This document shows, piece after piece, positions 55,519 through 64,000 of a DNA stretch of 64,000 nucleotides. The translations under genes were made by a program, and so were the position numbers. Within the stretch, counting starts at the first letter, position 1. The number at the start of each line of letters is the position of its first letter. The DNA is from Nymphaea colorata. Taxonomy: Eukaryota; Streptophyta; Magnoliopsida; Nymphaeales; Nymphaeaceae. Where the stretch lies: assembly GCF_008831285.2 (NCBI RefSeq), contig NC_045140.1, forward strand, positions 7,188,505 through 7,252,504, written 5' to 3'. Below the pieces are notes generated by a model. It did no database searches. It was not told where the DNA came from and saw only the letters and a list, made by a program, of their open reading frames with translations.

Positions 55519-57004
55519 TCTTTTTTTTTTGGTACAAAGGAGCGGTTTAGAACCGCATTAACTAACTATAGCACGAGGTCGAGCTACACCAATCAGATCT
55601 TCCTCAATCAATCGATACAAATGACCAGGTGGATTTGTAAGAATGGTCACTCCAAAAGATCCTTGAAAAGCCCATAAGGCAAGAAAATCCGCACACATAT
55701 TAGCTTCTCTGTACGTATGACATAAGAAACACTCCCAATTACGTTTCAGCAATTCTTGACACTGCTTCACTATCTGAAATAAACGATCACGAGGCTGCAA
55801 GTCTTTAAGAACCTTATTCACAGCTAACAAGGAATCTGATTCAACAATAACTTTACGAAAGCCACGTTCCCAGGCCAATTTCAAACCATGAAGAATAGCA
55901 AGAAGTTCAGCCTTAGTTATATGACCATAACCCGCACGACAAGTGAAGCCAAATAACCATTCTCCATTATCATTGCGAAATAAACCACAAGCCGCTAAGT
56001 CTCCAGGATTTGTTCTAGCAGCCGCATCAACATTCAACTTAATAAAACCCAAGGGAGGTGACATCCATGCAATGAAGGTTTGAACTTTTCGTTGGGATAA
56101 ACGAAGTTGGGCCATATGGTTTCTGAACTCACCAATAGAAGCAACTATGTGAAATAAAACATCATCAGGCCAAGAAAAACCTTCTTCAAATACAACTCAA
56201 TTTCGCCATTGCCAAATATGCCAACAAGCGAAGTAAAAGAAAATAGACCAAGGAATCATGTTGTTAACCAAAAAACGATGCCTAGAAATATTATTCCTCA
56301 GCCAAACCTCCAAAGTAGCCGTATTAAACTCCAACAATTTAGCCCATGAAGATAGCCAGCCCATATAACTTGAGAAGAACTACAATCTCGGAAGACATGC
56401 AGAGTATTTTCCTCAAGAGCACCACACCGAGGACAAACTGCAGTAGTCAAAATATTTCGATGTACACAAGCAGATCTAGTAAGAAGACGATTATGAAATA
56501 ATAACCAAATAAAGAATTTAACCCGAGAGGGAATATCAATTTTCCACAGTTTAGTCCAAATGCCATGTGTGTGAACACCACCCGTAAGCAATTTATAAGC
56601 AGAAAAAACAAAGAAGTTGCCATCAGTTGAAGCTTGCCAAAAATTCCTATCTTGCTCATCCTGCTGAAGCTGCACAAAAAAATGTTGTTCCCTAATATCA
56701 GTCGGCAAAAGCGCTAACAACTGCTCACTCCAATTGTTGTTACAAACATAGTCCTTAACATGTTTAGTATGTTCCTCCTCAAACAAATTAACATTACAGC
56801 AAATGAACTCTTCTTTTCTCTGTCGTTGATCCCCAAAGAAAATCTCTATTCAAGCTATCAATTTCTTTAGTAACAGAAACTGGCAATTTAGTAGTTTGCA
56901 TAGTATAAACTGTAATGAAACTAGTCACAGATTGTAATAAAGTGTCACGACCAGCTAAAGAGAGTTGGGAAGCCTTCCAAGAAGACAAACGCTTGCGAAC
57001 CTTG
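55519..57004 (-). mobile_element. L1-type LINE, 3' part, cut off by a gypsy insertion
   Basis: Minus-strand frames read in LINE order: the end of RT at 57004-56794 (SSWKASQLSLAGRDTLLQSV, then FLWGS), the zf-RVT region at 56786-56298 (WKIDIPSRVKFFIWLLFHNRLL, CPRCG, H-x3-DC), then an RNase H domain at 56115-55558. The RNase H has acidic residues in place: LNVDAA, KAELLAI, VESDS and NMCADF. The 3' end reads TTTGTACC followed by a run of ten A (55530-55521), a poly-A tail. Frames are shifted between parts, so the copy is inactive. The 5' part is not in the window. Confidence 0.82.
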
Positions 57005-60000
57005 TGTTCGCACCCCACTCCCTTTTCAAGAAGGTCGAAATGCGAGTCAGCAAAATTCTTTTAAAATTGGGGTTTTGAGAAAATTTTCAAGAGAAAGGGA
57101 TCCGCTCGTCGGTACGAGGTCCAACCGTTCCTGCCGCCTTTAACAGGGGTAATTAGACCAAGGACTAAAGATCATTTGGATCATATACGAGTTATTGATG
57201 TAAGTCCTATATGCTTATGCATTGAGGTTTTGGATTCAAGAACCGAAATTCATTTTTTTGAATAAATGAATTTGAATATTGGGGGTTTTCAAGTTGGTTT
57301 AAAATCCTTTGTTTTGGTGTTATTTGAAACACATAATTCTTGAGGATTTTTGAAGATTTGGAATTGAGTTCTTTGTTGTGAACTCTAGATGATGATGATC
57401 ATCTTATGATAAAAATTGATTTTGAACTCTTCTTTTGTCAAATCATGTGATTTGTAGAATTCATTCTTTTGAAAGAACATAGGTTCCAAATTGTTAGAAA
57501 ACATGTTGTTTTTCAAATGCACTTTGGCCAAAAGATTATGAATGCATTGCTTGTGTTTTCTTTTGAAGTTAAGTGAAGTTTACAAATTCTCATTGCAATA
57601 TGACTTGGTCACTTTTTGCAACTTAAATTTGAATCACTTAATTTCTTGAGAATGTGCATGTGGTGCCATTGATTTTGAGTGAAAGTGAATGCATGAAACG
57701 AGAATTGAAACTATATGGAACATTCATTCTTCTCTCTCTCATAATCCATCAAGATTCATTCATATGAAACATACATTCTTCACTCCCTCATAATCTCTCA
57801 AAGTCCGTATTGCACGTCATACAATCTATACATGAAGATTGATTAAAATGTAGGACTTTCTCTATATGTGCTCATTATATGATTAAGCACATGAATTAGA
57901 GATGTAGTCCATAAGCTTGAGGCTTGACATAAAATTATCAAAATGATGAAAATATATAAATGATGTCAAGTTCAATCTTTGAAACGGATGGGAGACATGG
58001 ATGACGTCCACTTTTGTCTCAAAATAGCTAAAAATCAGACCTTGTGTTGATTTAAATAGCTGAAAATTGTGGACATTGATTCCAATAAGGACTTGTTTCT
58101 TAGATAGAAACAATGAGTTTTTCAAATCTATTCAAATTCCAGATTTCGTAGTAATGAAATCACCAACTCCTTTGGATGATTCTAGGATGGTTGGTATTTC
58201 AAATACGTAAATTTTGATATTCTTAAACCAATTCCTATAAAACATGGTCTGATTTCAACAACATACATACATCTTACGTATGGGTTTGCTGAAATTAAGT
58301 AAAAATGAAATGAAAGTAATTTATAATCTTGCACTAGAAAAATCAATAAAAATGGCCAATTTCCTTAAAGACCGGTTTGGAAACATGTTCCAACCTGATT
58401 TTAAGGGAGGAATGTAATTTTTGACAAGAAATCGGATGCATATATGTACATATATAACAATGTATACATATACGTACCTTACTTTTCAAAATGAAATTTT
58501 ATCAAGGGACCGCATGACTCATGAATCATGATGATTCATGGCTGGGTTCTTTTATGTAGGAAGATTGAGAACTTGTTTCAAATCTTCCCTACTACCCTTG
58601 ATTAATTAAATTGAAAGACATGAATCAAAATGACTGTGAATAAGAAAGAAAATAAAACAATACTCAAGCTTATTCGTCCATCATTTCGCCATGCAAGGGT
58701 GGATCACATTCATAAAAACGTATCCATCCCTTATAGGCATTTTCATCATACGTGATGTAGCAAAATCACTTTCTCACCGTGGGATTCTCTCATGGTAGGG
58801 AGTTCAAAATGGTATTAAGTTGGTTCCTTTGAAAGGGACGTGGCCTTGGGGCCCATTTCGAAATTTGATACTTGGGTTCATATTTAAGAAAAACCGACAT
58901 ATGCATGCATTATGCATTAACATGTACATTGAAGCGTAGGTTTCCCTTAGCTGGACATCATTCCCAGCCGTAAGCAAATGAAAATAAACCCTCCCACGAA
59001 TTGTTGGAATTAAAATAAATCAACAATAAGCTAAAGTAGAAGAGAAGTGAGTTAAGATCACCTACCTTGCGGTCGGTCTTGATGTTTGTCTTTCGTCTTC
59101 ACTTGTTTTCTAACCCAAGCAATCCTAAGCAAGAATCCAACCGTGGATTCAAGCTTAGCAAAGCTAGAATAAGAAATAGCTTGCTTGCTGGAATTTGGAG
59201 TGGTAAAGAGGGCTTCTCACCACGAAAATCCTAAGTAAGGGTTCACTTAAGCACCCTAACTTAGCAAAATCAATGGGGAGAATAGAAGAAAGTGAAGAAG
59301 AGAATGGGAGAAAAAGGGGAAGGGGGCTTGGACGAACCTCTTCTCTCTTCCTTGGCTTCTCCCTCCTAGCTCCTTGGCTGCAGCAATTTGATAGAATGCT
59401 CCAAAATTTCGTCCTCCCCCTTAGTGGCCAAGGGGAGGTTTATATAGAGGAGGAGGTGGGTTCAACCACCTTCTTAACTCACCTTGGGAACTTACTTAAG
59501 ACCTTGGGGACTTGTAAAATGAGTTAAATAGACTTTAAAGGCTCTAATTGACCATTTCTCAGCCCATTTCCACGAGCTAGGTGGGCTGGGCTAGGTTTGG
59601 TCAACTTGGGTTCAGACCTAGGTGACCATTTTGACCAAAATTTTGGACGAAAATGCCCTTACACAGGGTTTTGCCCTTATTTTATACTATTTATTTTTTT
59701 TTGTTTGAAATCGAGCTTATAAGGTTAAAACCTAGTTACTAAGCTCCAAATTCCATTGAATTATGATAATTAAATTTAAATTTTAATAAAATTTAAAAAT
59801 TTTATCAAATTTGGTTCGAAAAGGGTATTTTCGTCCAAAACTTGATTGAAAATGGATTTCAACTGAATCAAACTTTCACTTGAGAAATTCAATTTAAATT
59901 TGGTATTTGATTCAAGCATTTGACAAATTCAAATGTTTATTTGCCTTTCATAAACCATTTTAGGCTTTTTAATCTTAAGTTGACCGCAGAAGGGCAAAAT

Positions 60001-60829
60001 TGTCCAAATTGATCAATTTCGACCAATTGACCAAAGTCAAAGCTCATTTGCAAGTAGTTTGACTTTATTTGAGGTAATTTGATAAATTTGGGTCAAGAAA
60101 GCTCTTAATTGAGCTAAATTGTACTTTGACTGAGTTTAGTCAAAGTGGGTTTGGTTCGGTCAAAGTCTATTTTCGTCCATTAATTGGATCATGAGACAGA
60201 CTTACGTTTTGACTATGTTGAGCCCATTGTGACCGAACCTAGCTGGAATTGGCACCACATTTGAGTGCACCCGGGTCAAACCTACTTGGATTAAGTAGGT
60301 TAGGTGAGTTTGACCAGTCTAGTAATTGCTTCCTTGGAAATGATTTTTTTCTTTAAGGAGGATCTGGTTAAAGAAGAGAGAGAGACATAAATGTCTCTCT
60401 TTTCCTAGGTTTCTCCTTTATTTCTTCTTGAAAATGACTTTTCTTCAATTAATTTGAGAGAAAATATTTATTTATTATTTTTTTTTTGACATGGAGGGGG
60501 GCATGGCCCTGGGGAGGGCTCTTGACCACACGGGCTAGGTGGGGCCCACACGTGGGTCCCACGTAGCATTTTAGACTGAATTAGATCCAATTCTTGGATC
60601 TAAGTCAAAATTTGCATTTTGCAATTGGATTTGGATTTCAAATGACATTTGCAATTGAATTTGGACTCGTAATCCTGCATTGGGATTCGTGTATCGGGTT
60701 AAATTCACGATTTGAATCTAATTGTTCTTTAGATTCGAAATTGGCTTTGAAATTGCAAATTTTCACAATTCTTTTGTGAAATTTTCACATTGCTTCAATT
60801 TTGATGTGGAAAAATTTGGGGTGTTAACA
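57005..60829 (-). repeat. 3' LTR of gypsy copy 2, complete, 3.8 kb
   Basis: Starts TGTTAACACC at 60829 on the minus strand and ends GTGCGAACA at 57005, giving TGTT...AACA ends. It aligns with both LTRs of copy 1 and retains the roughly 480 bases (about 58797-59276) missing from 35456-39112. It borders a polypurine tract on the right and LINE sequence on the left. Confidence 0.88.
59437..59448 (-). promoter_or_regulatory. Putative LTR TATA box (copy 2)
   Basis: CTCTATATAAAC on the minus strand, about 1.4 kb from the LTR start, at the same place as in the 5' LTR of copy 1. Confidence 0.5.
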
Positions 60830-60872
60830 GATGCCCCTCTTTGTTGTTAAGCAAATTGAATAATTTGCTTAA
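60830..60872 (-). other. Polypurine tract and conserved hairpin next to the 3' LTR (copy 2)
   Basis: On the minus strand CAACAAAGAGGGGCATC immediately precedes TGTTAACA. Beside it lies the 11-bp inverted repeat TTAAGCAAATT (60847-60857) with its complement at 60862-60872, identical to copy 1 apart from a loop base. Confidence 0.75.
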
Positions 60873-61899
60873 TAGCAAAGATTCACGCACCAAATTTTTG
60901 CAAATCGTTTGGAAAATCCATTTTTCAAATGATGTTGAACCATCCTCGCTCGAGGGGAAATGCTAGGCATAGACCTGAAATAAGAAGATCTTTCTCCATC
61001 TCATTGGAGACTTTGTAGAGGAATTAATGTTGGTTGAAAAATTTTGTAATTGTGAAAGTTTTTGCATTTGATGCTTTGAGAAATTTGCCTTCGATGCCTT
61101 CTAAACCATTGGCAAGTGCTTTTTCTCTTCTTTTACTTAATTTTTCACATACTCTCTTTTGCTTTTGAATTTTGATTTTCTTTTTGAGCCACCCTTCACT
61201 CTTGGGAGAAATTCCTCACCACCCCAAAAGCTACTACGGAGTTCCACCGCTTTGGCGGTTTTGTGTAGTTTGCTTTGTGTAATATCAAGTCTATCGGGCT
61301 TTCTTCTGAACCCTTGTAACAAGCTTTGGGCCGGTAACTCCTAGACCAGTTGGCCTCAGGGTACCAAATGTAAAACACTCCCCGGGCTTACTTGCTCGAA
61401 TTCAGAAGGCTTTAGGAGACTTAATATAAGCAAAATGTTCATGGATTGCTTTTTAGCTTCACGGCGTAAGCATAGGTCATATGCCCACCCGCGCCTGCTG
61501 AGCTTTGAACCAGAGGAACAACTACACTCACCCCGAGCTCATTGCTCAACTCATTTCGCTTGATAGCTTTTTCTAGCATCTTGCCAAGGTCTTTTAGGTG
61601 ACAAGACTTTTTCTTATGGCATCTCATGCTAGACCTTTACAAATGCCGATTGTCGGGACCAACATTAATTACTATACATAAGTCCCTCAATGTCTGTGAA
61701 ATTTCTTGCCTATTTCAAGACGATGCCCTTGCAATTGTCTTCAAGACATGGGTTGAGTTTGAAAATTTTGATGCATTTTTGAAACTTTTCCCTAAGGGAT
61801 ACCATGCCCCTTAGTTGGTTTGAAAATTGTTACAAACGTGCTTATCAAAGCACAACTATTTTGAATTTTTTTTTTTTTTTTTTTGAATTGCAAATTCAA
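60873..61899 (-). other. Non-coding 3' region between integrase and 3' LTR (copy 2)
   Basis: About 1 kb similar throughout to 30213-31239. No open frame of note. A T-run of about 20 at 61866-61884 is specific to this copy. Confidence 0.6.
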
Positions 61900-64000
61900 G
61901 TATAGAATTTTTTGAGATGCAAAGCATTAATTGGATCGGGGATTTCAACCCCATCGGCATCAATCAGTCGATAAGAATTGTGAGGTAGAACCTCTTTGAC
62001 AACATATGGTCCTTCCCAGTTCGGCGCCCATTTTCCTTTGGGTCTACTCCTGAGTGGAACTATGGATCTTAAAACAAGATCATTTACCTGAAATTTTCTT
62101 TCAATGACTGATTTGGCATAATGTCGGGCGACTCTCTTACGATAGACTTCGGCATGCTCTGCCGCTTGTAGTCTTTTCTCGTCTAAGAGGTCTAATTGAG
62201 TAAGTCTCTTTTTTTGGTATTTGTTAATTGGGAGTTCAATGAGAGCAGCAAATTTCATTGCTGGTTTTTGGACATGTAATGGAAGGACAATTTCCGTTCC
62301 ATATACTAATTCTGCTGGTGTAGCATTGGTGGGTGTCCGAATTGTGGTTCGATACGCCCAAAGTGCATTGTGCATTTTCTCGTGCCAATCTCGGTCTGTT
62401 TCAACTGTCCTTTCTAAGACACGAATCAAAATCTTGTTGGTTGCTTCTGCCTGACCATTACCTTGAGGGTAATATGGGGCAGAAAAGTGATGTTGTATTT
62501 TGTGTTTATGACAAAGATTGCGCATTTTCTCATTTTTGAAATGAGTACCGTTATCAGAAACGATATCATGCGGGATGCCAAATCTACACAAAAGATTTTT
62601 ATGAATGAAGGACACTACGTGTTGTCCTTCGACTGTTTTTAAAGTGATCGCTTCCACCCATTTGGTGAAGTAATCTATAGCTGCAAGAAATACCTGTGTC
62701 CATTTGAGGCAGGTGGATTGATTGGACCGACTACGTCGAAGGCCCACATGGAGAATGGCCATGGTGAGCTGACCGAATGAAGGTACGCTGCTGGAGCATG
62801 AATTGATGGTGCATGCAACTGACATTTGATGCATTTCTTGACAAATTGGTGACAGTCTCTTTGCATTGTGGGCCAATAGTACCCTGCTCTGACTATCTGC
62901 TTGACGAGGGTCTGATACCCTACATGTCCCCCACAAATTCCTTCATGGGCTTCTTGAATGACTTCTAGTGCCTCATTTGCATCGAGACATCTAGCATATT
63001 CTGTGTTGAATCCTCTTCTGTATAGGATGTCGGCTAGAATGAAATATCTTGAAGACATGTGTCTCAAAACTCTTTGCTCTTTTCGAGACATTTCTGGTGG
63101 AAGTGTTTCAGTTTGGAGAAAATCCTTGATGTTCTGATACCATGGTGTTTCTCTACTTTCTGCTTGCAACACCTGTTCTGGTATGACAAAAGATGGTTGT
63201 TCGAGTCTTCCAACTTCAAAAGATCTGATAGATTCTCCAGGTTTGAAGGCAATGGTAGAGCTAAACTGGCTAAACCGTCTGCTATTGGGTTAAATTCTCT
63301 TTTGACATGTAAGAGTTGACATTCATCGAACTGTCTTAAGAGGGAAGCTGCTAACTCTTGATATGGGATCAATTTTTTATCTTTGACTTGCCAATCTCCA
63401 TTGACCTGACTGACAGCCAAGAGAGAATCTCCAAAAATGCGAACTCTCTGCACTTTAAATTTGAGCAACATTTTGAGTCCTTGGATTAGGGCCTCGTACT
63501 CTGCCATATTATGCGTGCAGGAAAAATTCAATTTGAGAGAGTAAGGAATCATTTCCCTTTCTGGTGTAATGAAAAGTATCCCAATGCCTGCCCCAGCTGT
63601 GCTCTTAGATCCATCAAAGTACATCTCCCAAATCGGCTCTGGTTCAGTTGTCAGGATTTGCTCATCTGGAAAATCATCATTTGTTCTAATTTCTTCATAT
63701 AGAGGAAAATCTGCCAATTGGTCTGCAATGGCTTGCCCTTGATTGATTTTTGTGACACATATTCCAAATCATATTGCATCAGCAAAACCTGCCACTTTGC
63801 TATCCTTCCATTCAGAAATGGCTGTTCGAGGATATATTTGAGTGGATTAAGTTTGGATAAAATTTTAACTTCACAAGCCAATAGATAATGCCTTAATTTT
63901 TGACACATCCACACCAAGGCTAAGCAAGTTTTTTCCATGTGCGAGTAGTTCTTTCATACTGCACAAATGTCTTACTGATGTAATAAATGGCATGTTCTAT
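61900..64000 (-). pseudogene. gypsy pol, RNase H to integrase, frameshifted, runs off the end
   Basis: Right to left: RT/RNase H end at 64000-63651 (LALVWMCQKLRHYLL, LMQYDLEYVSQKSIKG). The second RNase H-like domain at 63717-63064 includes WEMYFDGSKSTAGAGIG, MAEYEALIQGLK and VKREFNPIADGLASLA. The integrase zinc-binding part at 63172-62675 has H-x..GYYWP and CIKCQ. The integrase core and C-terminus lie at 62936-61900: DYFTKWVEAI, VSDNGTHFKN, PYYPQGNGQAEATNK with the D and E residues, and KWAPNWEGPYVVKEV. Frame changes near 62700, 63100 and 63700 break it. Upstream pol and any gag lie beyond the window. Confidence 0.85.

Larger units (their letters stand above)
57005..64000 (-). mobile_element. 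Ty3/gypsy element (Tat-like), copy 2, continues past the window
   Basis: The same family as 28468-39112. Its complete 3' LTR (57005-60829) abuts the LINE at 57004/57005; the internal region continues to the window end. Order on the minus strand is RT end, RNase H, second RNase H, integrase, 1 kb non-coding, polypurine tract, LTR. Its longest open frame (346 codons) exceeds any in copy 1, which suggests a younger insertion. The left flank is CCTTG; the matching duplication, if present, lies beyond the window. Confidence 0.88.

Overview
The window is nuclear DNA of a flowering plant. It holds three multi-exon, GT-AG spliced genes of plant families, abundant GA/CT and AT microsatellites, and nested Ty1/copia, Ty3/gypsy, LINE and small TTA-flanked DNA transposons. 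The species cannot be named from the sequence alone. I see no tRNA, rRNA or CRISPR array.

Layout: 1-3417 is AT-rich spacer, then a purine-biased stretch and GA/CT tracts that form the 5' region of a gene. 3418-9147 (+) is a seven-exon gene for a 456-residue protein with five CCCH zinc fingers (plant ZFN-like family). 9148-17000 is spacer with microsatellites and two short TIR elements. 17005-about 24240 (+) is a decayed Ty1/copia element. At 19513-22200 a 2.69 kb DNA transposon, flanked by TTA duplications, sits inside its reverse transcriptase; it carries exons from two unrelated host genes, spermidine synthase and the ALG8 glucosyltransferase. A second, opposite-strand copia remnant lies at about 24540-25900. 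28468-39112 (-) is a Ty3/gypsy element (Tat-like, second RNase H domain, no recognisable gag) with one truncated and one nearly full LTR of about 3.7 kb. 39113-43757 is spacer with repeats. 43758-49714 (+) is a nine-exon GDT1/UPF0016 gene (305 residues, PML3-like Mn/Ca transporter). 52771-53540 (+) is a three-exon RIC4-like CRIB-domain gene (155 residues). 55519-57004 (-) is the 3' part of an L1-type LINE, cut at 57004/57005 by a second copy of the same gypsy family that runs off the window end.

The three host genes (RNA-binding zinc finger, Golgi ion transporter, ROP GTPase effector) share a strand but are independent; nothing suggests a cluster. The most unusual item is the Pack-type element at 19513-22200. 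Both captured fragments lie on its minus strand and keep splice sites. The ALG8 donor and the first spermidine synthase acceptor are both phase 0, so splicing across them would give an in-frame chimera. All exon models were derived by eye from splice signals and family conservation, not from transcripts.
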